This document shows positions 47,506-57,769 of a stretch of 64,000 nucleotides of DNA, piece after piece (position 1 is the stretch's first letter; every line of letters begins with the position of its first letter). Position numbers and translations under genes: made by a program. Source of the DNA: Staphylococcus caprae (GTDB lineage: Bacteria; Bacillota; Bacilli; Staphylococcales; Staphylococcaceae); assembly GCF_002902725.1 (NCBI RefSeq), contig NZ_PPRT01000034.1, forward strand, positions 1 to 64,000, given 5' to 3'. The notes beneath the pieces were generated by a model that made no database searches, had not been told where the DNA came from, and was given only the letters and a program-made list of their open reading frames with translations.

Positions 47506-47555
47506 TCTCATTTATCGAACAAACACACACTAAAGTTCATAAGCTATTACACATC

Positions 47556-47615
47556 ATAAATACGCGCCCTTCAAGGTATACTCACGTAAATTATCCTTGA
47601 AGGGCGCGTATTTAT
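47556..47615. other. perfect 21-base inverted repeat
   Basis: Arms at 47556-47576 and 47595-47615 are exact reverse complements (core TACGCGCCCTTCAAGG), loop 18. It is GC-rich for this genome, and has no T-run on either side, so it is not a standard intrinsic terminator. Lies between convergent ctaA and pyc. Confidence 0.85.
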
Positions 47616-47657
47616 CTATGCTGAAGTACCAAACCGTTATCGTTGGCGAATACAGAA

Positions 47658-47709
47658 GCCCGCCCAATTGTGTAAACTGACGTATTGTCACACAATTGGA
47701 CGGGCGGGC
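47658..47709. other. second GC-rich inverted repeat
   Basis: Arms CCCGCCCAATTGTGT (47659-47673) and ACACAATTGGACGGG (47690-47704) pair with one mismatch, loop about 16; CGGGCGGGC extends the right end. No T-run follows. It sits just before the pyc stop, next to the repeat at 47556. Confidence 0.75.
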
Positions 47710-47712
47710 ATG

Positions 47713-50700
47713 TTATAATAGCTTTTCTATTTCAACGAGTAAATCGCCTGTCGCAATCGCATCGCCACTGACTACATTCACTTGTTTAATTACACCATCA
47801 AATGGCGCTTGTATAGTAGTTTCCATCTTCATCGCTTCAGTAATCAACAATGGTTGATTTGCTTTTACTTCATCGCCTACAGATACTTTTACTTCTGTTA
47901 CTGAACCAGGCATTTGTGCCCCAATATGACTAGGATTCGTTTTATCAGCTTTTGGTTTTACATTTGCATTCGTCTTTACATTTTCATCTTTAATATAGAT
48001 ACGACGTGCTTGACCATTCATTGCGTAATAAATGGTACGATTACCATTTTCATCAGGTTCACTAATCGTTTCAAGTTTAATAATTAAACGTTTACCAGTA
48101 TCAATTTCAATTTCTACTGTTTCACCATTACGCATACCAAATAAGAATGTTGGTGTATCTAATAACGATAAATCACCATATTGAGCTTTCGTTTGAATAT
48201 ATTGCTCATAAACCTTTGGATATAAGACATAGCTAATCACATCTTGCTCAGTCACTTCATCATGTTGTTTCTCAGCTAACGCTTCACGAATTGCTTCAAA
48301 GTCCACAGGCTCTAAATATTCTCCTGGTCTTTCAGTAAGTGGAACTTGTCCTTTAAGAATGACATCTTGTAACTTTTGATTAAATCCGTTTACCGGTTGA
48401 CCAATTTCTCCTTTAAAGAATGAGACTACCGATTCAGGGAAATCAAGTTTATGACCTTCGCTAAGTACTGACGATTCATCCAAATCATTCTGTACCATGT
48501 AGAGTGCCATATCACCGACCACTTTAGAAGATGGTGTCACCTTTACAATATCTCCAAATAAGAAATTCACTCTACGATACATATCTTTAACTTCATCGAA
48601 ACGCTCTCCTAAGCCTAAACTTTTAGCTTGTTGACTTAAATTTGAATACTGTCCGCCTGGCATTTCATGTTGGTAAATTTCAGTATTAGGTGATTTTATG
48701 TCACTTTCAAAGTCCGTATAATATGGACGAACTGTTGCCCAATAATGGCTCAGTTCTTCTAATCCTTCAATGTCTGTTCTTAAATTACGAGGGAACCCAT
48801 TCAATGCGTAGTAAAGAGAGTTTGCGCTAGGCTGACTTGTTAACCCGCTCATAGACGCGACAGCTGTATCAATAATATCAACACCTGCATCAATCGCTTG
48901 TTTATACGTGAGTAAGCCATTTCCACTCGTATCATGTGTATGCAGATGAATTGGTAAATCGACTGCTGATCGTAATTCTCCAATTAACTCATTCGCTGCT
49001 TTTGGTTTCAGTAGGCCTGCCATATCTTTAATTGCTAAAATATGGAACCCTTCTCTCTCGAGTTCTTTAGCCATATTCACATAATAATCTAATGTATAAA
49101 TATTAGAACGTTCAACATTTAAAATATCTCCAGTATAACAAATTGCACCTTCAGAAATTTTACCTGCTTCTTGAACGGCCTCGTTTGCGACTTTCATTTG
49201 ATCTACCCAGTTTAATGAATCAAATATACGGAATACATCTACGCCTGCTTTAGCACTTTCCTCTACAAACTTTTTAATGACGTTATCAGGATAATTTTTA
49301 TATCCTACTGCATTGGATGCACGTAAAAGCATTTGGAATAATACATTTGGGATTGCTTTACGTAGACGTTCAAGACGTTCCCATGGATTTTCCTTTAAGA
49401 AATTATAAGCAACGTCAAATGTTGCACCGCCCCACATCTCTAAAGAAAAGCTATCTTTAAATACTTCAGCCGTTTTAGAGGCGATATTCATCATATCTTT
49501 CGTTCTTACACGTGTAGCTAGTAAAGATTGATGTGCATCTCTAAAAGTTGTATCCGTAATTAATACATCTTCTTGTGCTCTAACCCAATCTGCTACGCCT
49601 TTAGGGCCCTGTTCATCTAGAATTTGTTTCGTACCAGATAAATGATTGATACGCTCTTGAGACACTTTAGGTATAGAAGTAGATTCATAATCTGGTTTAA
49701 GACGTTGCGCTACATTAGGGAAACCGTTAATCGTCACATTCCCAATATATTCCAGTGTCTTCGTACCTCTATCAAGCGTCGGTGCAATATCAAATAGTTC
49801 TGGCGTTTCTTCTATAAATTTAGTTGTATAATCGCCACTTCTGAATTTATCGTTACGCATCACATTAATTAAGAAAGGTATGTTCGTTTTCACACCACGG
49901 ATACGCATTTCACGTAATGAACGTTCCATCTTCTCTTCGGCTTGCTTAAATGAAAATGCATGCGTAGAGAGTTTAACAAGTAATGAATCGTAATAAGGAG
50001 AGATTTCAGCACCTTGGAAACCATCACCAGCATCTAATCTTACACCAAAACCACCACTTGAACGATAAGCGATAATTGTACCTGAATCAGGCATGAAATC
50101 ATTGGTTGGGTCTTCTGTTGTAATACGACATTGAATTGCATACCCAAGTGTTTGGATATCTTGTTGTTGTGGCATTGCTATTCTCTCACCAAATAACGAT
50201 TCGCCATCAGCAACTAAGATTTGTGTTTTAACAATGTCAATTCCCGTAATCATTTCAGTAATAGTATGTTCAACTTGAACACGTGGATTCACCTCTATGA
50301 AGAAGAATTCATCGCCTGAAACTAAAAATTCAACTGTCCCAGCATTGACATATTTAATATTCTCCATGAGTTGAATAGCCGCTTCACAAATACGTTCTCT
50401 CAAACTTTCCGATAAACCAACTGAAGGTGCGACTTCTACAACTTTCTGATGGCGTCGTTGTACCGAACAATCTCTTTCATATAAATGTATGATGTTACCT
50501 TGTTCGTCACCAATTACTTGCACTTCAATATGTTTCGGATTATCAATGTATCTCTCAATATAAACTTCGCTATTGCCGAAAGACTTTTCAGCTTCTGACT
50601 TAGCACGGTGAAAGGCATCTTCAAGTTCACTCTCTTCACGAACAATACGCATCCCTTTACCACCGCCACCACTTGTAGCTTTAATCATCAGTGGAAAACC

Positions 50701-51162
50701 AGCTTCAAGAGCAAATTGCTGTGCCGCTTCAAAGCTTTCAATTGGCCCATCAGTACCTGGAATCACAGGTAAATTGGCGCGAATGGCTGTTGTTCTTGCC
50801 TTAACTTTATCTCCAAACATATCTAAATGTTCTAAATGAGGACCGATAAACTTAATACCTTCTTCTGCACAACGACGCGCAAATTGTTCATTCTCACTTA
50901 GAAAACCATACCCAGGGTGAATCGCATCGACACCTGCACGTTTTGCTACCTCGATAATTCGTTCAATATTTAAATAACTTTCAGCAGGACCTAAATCACT
51001 ACCAACGAGATAGGACTCATCTGCCTTATATCTATGTAATGAACTTTTATCTTCATTAGAATATATTGCTACTGTACTGATATTTAATTCTGCTGCTGCT
51101 CTAAAAATCCTAATGGCAATTTCACCACGGTTAGCAACAAGTAACTTCTTTATATGTTTCAA
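47713..51162 (-). CDS. pyc: pyruvate carboxylase
   Basis: A 1149-residue biotin enzyme making oxaloacetate from pyruvate and bicarbonate to refill the TCA cycle. Domains: biotin carboxylase (about 1-455; GGGGKGMRIV glycine loop, ERDCSVQRRHQK, EVNPRVQVEH), carboxyltransferase (about 530-1000; DTTFRDAHQSLLATR, lysine in ILAIKDMAGLLKP, HLHTHDTSG) and the C-terminal biotinyl domain with EAMKMET (biotinyl Lys). Start at TTG 51162 (encoding MKHIKKLLVANR), twelve bases after GAGGGG; the GTG at 51174 overlaps that site. Length normal. Confidence 0.97.
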   Translation of the reverse strand: MKHIKKLLVANRGEIAIRIFRAAAELNISTVAIYSNEDKSSLHRYKADESYLVGSDLGPAESYLNIERIIEVAKRAGVDAIHPGYGFLSENEQFARRCAEEGIKFIGPHLEHLDMFGDKVKARTTAIRANLPVIPGTDGPIESFEAAQQFALEAGFPLMIKATSGGGGKGMRIVREESELEDAFHRAKSEAEKSFGNSEVYIERYIDNPKHIEVQVIGDEQGNIIHLYERDCSVQRRHQKVVEVAPSVGLSESLRERICEAAIQLMENIKYVNAGTVEFLVSGDEFFFIEVNPRVQVEHTITEMITGIDIVKTQILVADGESLFGERIAMPQQQDIQTLGYAIQCRITTEDPTNDFMPDSGTIIAYRSSGGFGVRLDAGDGFQGAEISPYYDSLLVKLSTHAFSFKQAEEKMERSLREMRIRGVKTNIPFLINVMRNDKFRSGDYTTKFIEETPELFDIAPTLDRGTKTLEYIGNVTINGFPNVAQRLKPDYESTSIPKVSQERINHLSGTKQILDEQGPKGVADWVRAQEDVLITDTTFRDAHQSLLATRVRTKDMMNIASKTAEVFKDSFSLEMWGGATFDVAYNFLKENPWERLERLRKAIPNVLFQMLLRASNAVGYKNYPDNVIKKFVEESAKAGVDVFRIFDSLNWVDQMKVANEAVQEAGKISEGAICYTGDILNVERSNIYTLDYYVNMAKELEREGFHILAIKDMAGLLKPKAANELIGELRSAVDLPIHLHTHDTSGNGLLTYKQAIDAGVDIIDTAVASMSGLTSQPSANSLYYALNGFPRNLRTDIEGLEELSHYWATVRPYYTDFESDIKSPNTEIYQHEMPGGQYSNLSQQAKSLGLGERFDEVKDMYRRVNFLFGDIVKVTPSSKVVGDMALYMVQNDLDESSVLSEGHKLDFPESVVSFFKGEIGQPVNGFNQKLQDVILKGQVPLTERPGEYLEPVDFEAIREALAEKQHDEVTEQDVISYVLYPKVYEQYIQTKAQYGDLSLLDTPTFLFGMRNGETVEIEIDTGKRLIIKLETISEPDENGNRTIYYAMNGQARRIYIKDENVKTNANVKPKADKTNPSHIGAQMPGSVTEVKVSVGDEVKANQPLLITEAMKMETTIQAPFDGVIKQVNVVSGDAIATGDLLVEIEKLL

Positions 51163-51477
51163 AAGCTGAGACACCCCTCGTAATATTTTGAATTTTCTAA
51201 CTAATTAGATAATAAAATTTTATCTTAAATGCTTGAATAATTCTATAGTAATTTACAAAGTTAAAAACAATTTATCGTTTTGTAACATTTTGTTGAATCA
51301 AAAATTTTCCCACCACTTCAAAATGAAATAACGATCATGTTTATGATTTAACTTCAATAAAACTTATTACTATTGATAACTTAATATTATCATCTATATT
51401 TCTCATATGCTAGTTTGACATCTTTCCTTTACAGAATTTTAAAATTTTCACCAGTCTAATTTAGTTTATAGACAAAA
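51163..51477 (-). promoter_or_regulatory. pyc upstream gap
   Basis: About 315 AT-rich bases between the pyc start and the ftsW terminator. It must hold the pyc promoter; I see no clear gene or defined operator. TTTGTAACATTTTGTTG near 51276 is AT-rich but not distinctive. Confidence 0.4.
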
Positions 51478-51540
51478 AAAGACAACCTATAGAGAAGTGA
51501 TTCCTACATAGTAAGGACACAACTTCAATAGATTGTCTCT
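51478..51540 (-). terminator. terminator of ftsW
   Basis: AAAGACAACCTATAGAGAAG (51478-51498) is complementary, with several mismatches, to CTTCAATAGATTGTCT (about 51523-51538); leftward the T-rich tract follows. Loop of about 25 bases. Confidence 0.65.
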
Positions 51541-51549
51541 CTTTTATAT

Positions 51550-52773
51550 TCAATTATAACGGCGTTTGATATCGATTTTACGTTGTTTAAGACGTTTATC
51601 ATCTTGTTTGATTTGTTTAGCGGTAATTAATAAAAGTCCCATCGCAATACTTAAACTAATCATAGCTGAACCACCAAAACTAATAAATGGTAACGGGACA
51701 CCTGTTAACGGAATCGTCGCAGAAATACCACCAATGTTTACAAATGTCTGACTTCCAATATAACTTGCGATACCGACACATACTAATTTATAGAAATGTG
51801 AAGGTGTTTTATTCGCTAATTGGAACGCACGATATACAATGAAATATTCTAAAATAATAACGATTAATCCACCCACAAGACCTAATTCCTCACAGATGAC
51901 TGCGAAAATAAAATCGGTATGTGGTTCAGGTAGATACCCTAGTTTCATTATACTGTTGCCAAGTCCACGTCCGAATAAGCCTCCATTACCTATTGCCATT
52001 AACGAGTTAGAAATATGATAACCCGTACCAGATTCCTGACCAAATGGATTAGTTAATGTGCTAAAACGCGCCTCTAAGTAACTTGGAACCATGTGTAAAA
52101 TCAACATAAAGGTGGCAATGATAACAAAGCCTATAAATACTAATATTCCCCATTTCAACATGTTCTGTACACCGATGCCAGAATAGAAAATGATAGAGAA
52201 AAATATAATCAGTATTAACATTGTTTGTCCGACGTCTTTTTGGAAAAGTACAAGTACCAGACATGTTACTACAAATAGAATTGGACCTAAGATTAACTTG
52301 ATGTTTTGTCTCACTGCCGGCATTTTCTTTTCAATCATAAAAGGTATGTAAAGAATAATGGCAATTTTAAGTAACTCTGATGCTTGTAGGTTCATAAATC
52401 CTAAATTAATCCAACTTTTAGAACCATTGATATTTTTACCAATAACTAATGTTAAAAGTAAAAGTAGGAATATACCAATCATCATTCCCTTTTGAACATT
52501 AGGTTTCTTCAGGATTTTCACATTCATGATGAATGCCATAAAGAATACGATGGCGAAACTCATAATGACGTACAGTAGCTGTCTATTATAAAAGTACGTT
52601 CCAGAAACGGCTACACCACCGGTTAAGGTACCTTTAGTCGCAGCGACCATACTTGCACTATAAACCATTACTAATCCAATCAAACAAAGGACTACATATG
52701 TAACCAACAATGGATAATCGATAAATTTAGAAGTTTTTCCAATATACCGCATTATATTTTTAAAATTATTCAT
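51550..52773 (-). CDS. ftsW: FtsW/RodA/SpoVE-family peptidoglycan glycosyltransferase
   Basis: A 407-residue SEDS polymerase with ten membrane helices. VYSASMV near residue 38 and the C-terminal GVPLPFISFGGSAM motif are typical; KDVGQT holds the catalytic Asp region (near 178). It polymerises septal glycan with a class B penicillin-binding protein. The gene between pyc and ylaN is the S. aureus ftsW. The ribosome site (TTGGATGATC) is weak. A basic tail (KQDDKRLKQRKIDIKRR) ends the protein. Confidence 0.94.
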   Translation of the reverse strand: MNNFKNIMRYIGKTSKFIDYPLLVTYVVLCLIGLVMVYSASMVAATKGTLTGGVAVSGTYFYNRQLLYVIMSFAIVFFMAFIMNVKILKKPNVQKGMMIGIFLLLLLTLVIGKNINGSKSWINLGFMNLQASELLKIAIILYIPFMIEKKMPAVRQNIKLILGPILFVVTCLVLVLFQKDVGQTMLILIIFFSIIFYSGIGVQNMLKWGILVFIGFVIIATFMLILHMVPSYLEARFSTLTNPFGQESGTGYHISNSLMAIGNGGLFGRGLGNSIMKLGYLPEPHTDFIFAVICEELGLVGGLIVIILEYFIVYRAFQLANKTPSHFYKLVCVGIASYIGSQTFVNIGGISATIPLTGVPLPFISFGGSAMISLSIAMGLLLITAKQIKQDDKRLKQRKIDIKRRYN

Positions 52774-52940
52774 ATACTAGATCATCCAATTCTAAATTTT
52801 TAAAGTTAATCACTTCGTTGACTTAGTAAATTTATCTTCACTTTTTAAAAAGCTGTCTTACCTATTATATACTTGAATCCTTAGAATTAACAAATATTAT
52901 TAGGTTAAATGCGCATTTATTTTAAAAACAATTAAACAAA

Positions 52941-52983
52941 AATGACTGAGCAAGATATCGAATTAGATACCATCTCAGTCACT
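52941..52983 (-). terminator. terminator of ylaN
   Basis: TGACTGAG (52943-52950) and CTCAGTCA (52974-52981) with inner pairing ATATCG/... form a stem; leftward it runs into TTTTTG. The rest of the gap 52774-53102 is AT-rich with no gene seen and should hold the ftsW promoter. Confidence 0.7.
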
Positions 52984-53102
52984 GATACGATAACGTATAT
53001 GTACAATGGATGTTTATACGTGGTCGCGATTATATATTAAATCAACGCAATTATTTCGACACTTTAAATAAGTGCGTTATGTTATCTATGATAAATAAAA
53101 CA

Positions 53103-53378
53103 TTAAACGTTTGTGAAAGCTTCATGTAATTTAGAAAGTTCTTTTTCCAGTCTTAACATTAATTGCTTACCATCTTCTTTATCAACTAAACCAAGTTGAA
53201 CAGCAAAATCAACCTCTTTTTGAAGGCCAAACATTTGAGTATCTAGCACTTCTTCATAAAGCGGACAAGAAGGTAAAGTTAAGTTATCCATTTGAACTTT
53301 AATTAGATGTAAAATTCTATCCGCATCTTTATTCAACTGGTCATATGCCGCATTATTTAATTTCGATTGGTTAGCCAT
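53103..53378 (-). CDS. ylaN: YlaN-family protein
   Basis: A 91-residue helical protein of the YlaN family. In Bacillus subtilis YlaN is required in iron-poor growth and recent work in B. subtilis and S. aureus shows binding to Fur and relief of its repression; I rely on memory for this. Visible: [37 protein letters not shown] and a short coiled C-terminus. GGGGGAATATGTC stands before the ATG. Monocistronic and divergent from ylaL. Confidence 0.9.
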   Translation of the reverse strand: MANQSKLNNAAYDQLNKDADRILHLIKVQMDNLTLPSCPLYEEVLDTQMFGLQKEVDFAVQLGLVDKEDGKQLMLRLEKELSKLHEAFTNV

Positions 53379-53522
53379 GACATATTCCCCCTATCATTTC
53401 AATTAATATCTTCACATTAGAAGTTTATCTTAATAGATATTAAAAAGCAAGTGAATTTGAATTAAGTCGGTATGAATTTATGTTAAAATAATTGAAGATA
53501 AAAAATTAGGGAGTGGGCATAT

Positions 53523-54005
53523 ATGATTCAAATTAAAGGCGCAGTCAAGTTCCCTATCTCATTAGATAGTACAACTTGGATTTTTGATGACAGAAAGGTA
53601 AGTATCGACGATTTAGAACGTGGGGTATTCGACGGTACTCGTCCAGTTAAGTTTGAAGATAACACTGAATGGAATCGAGCAATTCTAGAAGGACAAACAA
53701 ATCCGCCTACGCTTGATTCTGAAATTAAATATAAAAAACGTTCAGTTCTAGAAGGTACATTTGTGATTAATATGACTCCATTTTTCAAAAATGCTGAACC
53801 ACATCAAGAAGCAAAAGCGATTAAATTATATAATGAAGAGCATTCTATTGAAGTACCAATGGATTTATTACCATATTTATTCTTCCAATTCGCAAAAGAT
53901 GGCAAACGTTTATACAACGATAACGCAGTAGATAGCTTTGTTTACATTCCTGAAGAAGGGTATACATATGAATTTAAATATGTAACTCATATTGAGGTGA
54001 TTTAA
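53523..54005 (+). CDS. YlaL-like protein of unknown function
   Basis: A 160-residue soluble acidic protein found beside ylaN and ylaI in staphylococci. Conserved text includes ISLDSTTWIFDDRKVS, VLEGTFVINMTPFFKNAEP and VPMDLLPYLFFQFAKDG. No signal peptide or membrane segment, no catalytic motif I recognise. GGGAGTGGGC precedes the ATG. Gap to ylaI is one base, so they are co-translated. Confidence 0.85.
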   Translation: MIQIKGAVKFPISLDSTTWIFDDRKVSIDDLERGVFDGTRPVKFEDNTEWNRAILEGQTNPPTLDSEIKYKKRSVLEGTFVINMTPFFKNAEPHQEAKAIKLYNEEHSIEVPMDLLPYLFFQFAKDGKRLYNDNAVDSFVYIPEEGYTYEFKYVTHIEVI

Positions 54006-54006
54006 T

Positions 54007-54219
54007 GTGTTAGAAGTTCAATGTATCATTTGTGAAACTAAAGTATTCATAGATGAGAATACTTTGGAAGCTAAACGTCTAAGAAATAACCCTATTCGCA
54101 CTTTTATGTGTGATGATTGTAAGAGTCGTTTAGACACGCCTAAGCAACGACAACCACAAGTGATCAATGAGAATCCTCAAAAGCAAGATAGTAACTCACA
54201 AAATAATAATGAATCGTAA
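54007..54219 (+). CDS. YlaI family zinc-binding protein (DUF2197)
   Basis: A 70-residue protein with two CxxC pairs, QCIICE near residue 5 and MCDDCKS near 36, suited to a zinc ribbon. The tail is Gln/Asn-rich (PQVINENPQKQDSNSQNNN). The start is GTG at 54007, nine bases after GAGGTGA and two bases from the ylaL stop (TAATGTG). Function unknown; the family sits next to typA in Bacillales. Confidence 0.85.
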   Translation: MLEVQCIICETKVFIDENTLEAKRLRNNPIRTFMCDDCKSRLDTPKQRQPQVINENPQKQDSNSQNNNES

Positions 54220-54455
54220 CTGAAAAAAGGGGGAGAGGGACAGAAATATAATTTAGCAAAATTATTTTCGTTGTCCCTCTCCCAACTTGCATTGTTTGTA
54301 GAATTTCTTTTTAAGAAATTCTCTATATTGGGGCCCCGCCGGCAAGGATGGCTAGGATTGAAAGAAGCTTGATATAAGCGAACTTTCAATTCAGACATCT
54401 ACTGCCAATATGTTAAGAAGGCTGAGACATTTGATTATGTCTCAGCCTCTTCTAT
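54217..54455 (+). repeat. dispersed intergenic repeat, copy 4 (most complete)
   Basis: Begins GAAAAAAGGGGGAGAGGGAC, then AGAAATATAATTTAGCAAAA, TTGCATTGTTTGTAGAATTT, a hairpin AATTTCTT/AAGAAATT, a GC-rich box TTGGGGCCCCGCCGGCAAGG, GATTGAAAGAAGCTTGATAT, CTACTGCCAATATGTTAAG and GGCTGAGACAT/ATGTCTCAGCC. The GGGGCCCC box is the STAR-type core. Copies 1-3 align along all or the 3' half. No gene is seen in it. Confidence 0.8.
54420..54447. terminator. terminator of typA (repeat-derived)
   Basis: GGCTGAGACAT (54420-54430) pairs with ATGTCTCAGCC (54437-54447). It is the terminal hairpin of repeat copy 4 and lies just after the typA stop (leftward). Confidence 0.75.
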
Positions 54456-54458
54456 ATC

Positions 54459-56306
54459 TTATTGATCTTCTTGCATCATTTGTTTAACACGTTTTGCTTC
54501 TTTTTCACGTGCAGATTTATTTAAGATTTTCTTTCTTAATCTAATACTTTCTGGTGTTACCTCTACTAACTCATCGTCATTGATAAATTGTAGCGCTTCT
54601 TCAAGCGTTAAAATTCTAGGACGATTCATTGTTTGTGTTTGGTCTTTCGTTGCTGAACGTACGTTAGTTTGATGTTTCGCTTTAGTGATATTAACTGTTA
54701 AGTCATTTTCACGATTATGCTCACCAACGATCATACCTTCATAAACTTCTGTACCTGGTTCCATAAAGTTTACACCACGGTCTTCTAAGTTAATAATCGC
54801 ATATGATGTTGCTTGTCCTTGGTCCATTGAAATCAATGCACCATTACGACGTCCACCAATTTGAGCTTTAACACGAGGTCTGAATTCTTCGAAAGTATGG
54901 TTGATAATACCATAACCACGTGTCATAGACATGAATTCAGTTGTATAACCAATCATACCACGCGCTGGAACCATAAAGATTAAACGAGTTAGACCATTAT
55001 CTGTTGTCAACATGTCTAACATTTCACCTTTACGTGCACCTAATGATTCGATAACTGCACCGGCATTTTCTGAAGGAACCTCACACTGTACACGTTCAAA
55101 TGGTTCACTTAATACGCCATCAATTTCTCGTAAGATAACTTGAGGTTTAGAAACTTGTAATTCGAAACCTTCACGTCTCATGTTTTCAATTAAGATTGAT
55201 AAATGTAATTCACCACGTCCAGCTACAACCCATGCATCTGGTTGGTCTGTTGGTGTAACCTTTAATGAAACGTCTGTTTCAAGTTGTTGTTCTAATCTTT
55301 CTTGAATTTGACGTGCAGTTACGTAGTCACCTTCACGACCAGCGAATGGTGAGTTATTAACACGGAAAGTCATTTCAAGTGTTGGTTCATCAATACGTAA
55401 TACAGGTAACGCTTCTTGATGATCATGTGGTGTAACTGTTTCACCAACGTTAATGTCTTCCATTCCTGATACAGCAATCAAGTCGCCTGCTTGTGCTTCT
55501 TCAATTTCTTCACGTTTTAATCCGAAATAACCAAAGATTTTAGTTACACGGAAGTTCTTAATAGACCCATCTAATTTAATTAATGAGACATTATCACCAA
55601 CACGCATCTTACCTCTGAATACACGTCCAATACCAATACGGCCAACGTAGTCATTATAGTCTAATAATGCAACTTGGAATTGTAATGGCTCATCATGATT
55701 GTCAACAGGTGCAGGTACATAATCAATAATTGTTTCATAAAGAGATTGCATATTTTCATCTTGTTTATCTGACTCAAGACTTGCTGTACCATTTACTGCT
55801 GATGCATAAACAACTGGGAAGTCTAATTGTTCATCATTTGCTTCTAATTCGATAAATAAGTCTAATACTTCATCTACTACACCTTCTGGTCGTGCAGCAG
55901 GTTTATCGATTTTATTTACAACTACTACAGGTTTTAAGTTTTGCTCTAATGCTTTTTTAAGCACAAAGCGTGTTTGAGGCATTGTACCTTCATAAGCATC
56001 GACAACAAGCACAACACCGTCTACCATTTTCATGATACGTTCAACTTCCCCACCGAAATCGGCGTGTCCAGGTGTATCTAATATATTAATACGTGTGCCC
56101 TTATAATCAATCGCCGTATTTTTAGCAAGAATCGTAATACCACGTTCTCTTTCTAAATCGTTTGAATCCATTGCACGTTCGTCGACATGTTCATTCTCTC
56201 TGAAAATACCAGACTGTTTAAGCAACTCATCTACTAAAGTTGTTTTACCATGGTCAACGTGCGCAATAATCGCTATATTACGAACATCTTCTCTTAAATT
56301 AGTCAT
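54459..56306 (-). CDS. typA: translational GTPase TypA/BipA
   Basis: A 615-residue ribosome-bound GTPase involved in 50S assembly and stress growth. G1 AHVDHGKTT near 16, G2 RGITI, G3 [13 protein letters not shown]4 NKIDKP and G5 near 165 are all present, followed by EF-G-like domain II, domain V and the BipA-specific C-terminal domain ([18 protein letters not shown]). I start at ATG 56306 ([10 protein letters not shown]), with AAGGAAATTTATAAA upstream; the TTG-like longer frame lacks a site. Monocistronic. Confidence 0.97.
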   Translation of the reverse strand: MTNLREDVRNIAIIAHVDHGKTTLVDELLKQSGIFRENEHVDERAMDSNDLERERGITILAKNTAIDYKGTRINILDTPGHADFGGEVERIMKMVDGVVLVVDAYEGTMPQTRFVLKKALEQNLKPVVVVNKIDKPAARPEGVVDEVLDLFIELEANDEQLDFPVVYASAVNGTASLESDKQDENMQSLYETIIDYVPAPVDNHDEPLQFQVALLDYNDYVGRIGIGRVFRGKMRVGDNVSLIKLDGSIKNFRVTKIFGYFGLKREEIEEAQAGDLIAVSGMEDINVGETVTPHDHQEALPVLRIDEPTLEMTFRVNNSPFAGREGDYVTARQIQERLEQQLETDVSLKVTPTDQPDAWVVAGRGELHLSILIENMRREGFELQVSKPQVILREIDGVLSEPFERVQCEVPSENAGAVIESLGARKGEMLDMLTTDNGLTRLIFMVPARGMIGYTTEFMSMTRGYGIINHTFEEFRPRVKAQIGGRRNGALISMDQGQATSYAIINLEDRGVNFMEPGTEVYEGMIVGEHNRENDLTVNITKAKHQTNVRSATKDQTQTMNRPRILTLEEALQFINDDELVEVTPESIRLRKKILNKSAREKEAKRVKQMMQEDQ

Positions 56307-56405
56307 TTTATAAATTTCCTTTCTTGAGTAAACTCCCACTTTTAATTACAACTGTTTTATTATATCATATATTAGTGAAAAGATAAGTAAAAGGTGGGGT
56401 ATGGG

Positions 56406-56597
56406 ATGCAACAAAAAAAATCAAAAGGCATCTTCTGGGTGTTCTCTATTTTAGCAGTCGTTTTCTTAACTTTATTTAGCTTTGCAGTAGGCGCTGCAAA
56501 TGTTCCAATGATGATTTTAACATTTATACTACTCATTGCAACATTTGGCGTTGGCTTCACAGTTAAAAAGAAATACCGTGAAAATAATTGGCTATAA
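56406..56597 (+). CDS. small two-helix membrane protein (YlaF-like, DUF5325)
   Basis: A 63-residue membrane protein with two hydrophobic helices (about 8-30 and 33-50) and a basic/aromatic tail VKKKYRENNWL. I start at ATG 56406 (MQQKKSKGIF), with AAGGTGGGG about ten bases upstream; a GTG twelve bases earlier lies in that site. The family sits next to typA in Bacillales; no function is known. Confidence 0.8.
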   Translation: MQQKKSKGIFWVFSILAVVFLTLFSFAVGAANVPMMILTFILLIATFGVGFTVKKKYRENNWL

Positions 56598-56665
56598 AGA
56601 AATCATCTGATTAATTTATTTTGAATCATGTTACAAACTGGCTAGACCATTAATATAAGCATAAT

Positions 56666-56715
56666 AGCTCCTAAAATGAAGGATATTCACTTTCATTTTA
56701 GGAGCTCATTTTATT
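56666..56715. terminator. bidirectional terminator between the small membrane protein and suhB-type gene
   Basis: AGCTCCTAAAATGAA (56666-56680) pairs perfectly with TTCATTTTAGGAGCT (56692-56706), with T-rich and A-rich flanks. Confidence 0.85.
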
Positions 56716-56771
56716 TCAAGATTTCATTTATCATTTTCAAAACAAAACGTTGTGTCTTGTCGTCTTTTCCA

Positions 56772-57593
56772 TTATTTTCTACCAAATCGCTTTTCATGAT
56801 GCGACGCGATGGTCTCTTTAAACTCACTTAAATATTGATTTAATATTTGGTCATGTAATTGTTTATTTGCCATTACTATAGAATTAGGTCGATTCATTTC
56901 CAATGGGTCACCTAATAAGTTTGTACCTATTCCTCCAACTTCATTCAAAATCATCAAACCACCGGCATAGTCCCATGGTTGCAATCTTGGAGTGAGATAT
57001 GCAGCGAGTTGTCCTTTAGCCACACTTATAATTTCGAGTGCAGCACTTCCATAAGCACGTGCACTTCTTGCATCATTTACAATTGGCATAAATATCTTGC
57101 CCATAATCGGTTTGGTTAACCAATTAGGATTGATTCCAATGATACTTGTTTTAAGTTCAGTATCTTCTAGAGGCTTAAGTAGATGAGTATTTTCATAGGC
57201 ACCTTCTCCAACCTTTGTATGATACAGAACATCCTTCATGACATCGTAAACAAAACCAGCATAAGGTTCCCCATTATAATAAATCCCAATTGAAATAGCG
57301 AAATTTTCTTGTTGATGTACAAAGTTAAGCGTTCCATCAATTGGATCAATGACCCAAATGACACCATTCGTATCCGTTAATTCATGTCCATGCCCTTCTT
57401 CCCCTATCACACGGTGGTCTGGATAATTATGGTGTATTGTTTCATAAAGGAAATTTTCAGTAGCTTTATCTACATTTGTAACTAAATCATTAGGATTAGA
57501 CTTCGTTTCAATATCCAAGTCTTCTTTCATCCAATGTCTTACTTTATTCCCAGCCTCTAATATTATACCTTTAGCAAAATCGTATAGTGCCAT
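56772..57593 (-). CDS. inositol monophosphatase family phosphatase
   Basis: A 273-residue Mg-dependent phosphatase of the IMPase/SuhB family. Metal and catalytic motifs: GEEGHG near 65, WVIDPIDGTLNFVHQ near 80-95 and WDYAGGLMILNEVGG near 205. Members hydrolyse inositol phosphate, NADP or other phospho-monoesters; staphylococci lack known inositol pathways, so the real substrate may differ. AGGAGATGATAC before the ATG. Divergent from yktB. Confidence 0.9.
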   Translation of the reverse strand: MALYDFAKGIILEAGNKVRHWMKEDLDIETKSNPNDLVTNVDKATENFLYETIHHNYPDHRVIGEEGHGHELTDTNGVIWVIDPIDGTLNFVHQQENFAISIGIYYNGEPYAGFVYDVMKDVLYHTKVGEGAYENTHLLKPLEDTELKTSIIGINPNWLTKPIMGKIFMPIVNDARSARAYGSAALEIISVAKGQLAAYLTPRLQPWDYAGGLMILNEVGGIGTNLLGDPLEMNRPNSIVMANKQLHDQILNQYLSEFKETIASHHEKRFGRK

Positions 57594-57769
57594 CGTATCA
57601 TCTCCTATTACTTAACATTATACATGATGTTTTCTCGAAAATTATATTAATACATATTGATATACCTTAATTGTAAAATTTGAAACCCTCATAAGTAAGG
57701 TTCTAACTTTAGATAATAGATAAATACTTGTGCTACAATAACGGTAACCAATACATGAGGAGGCATAAA

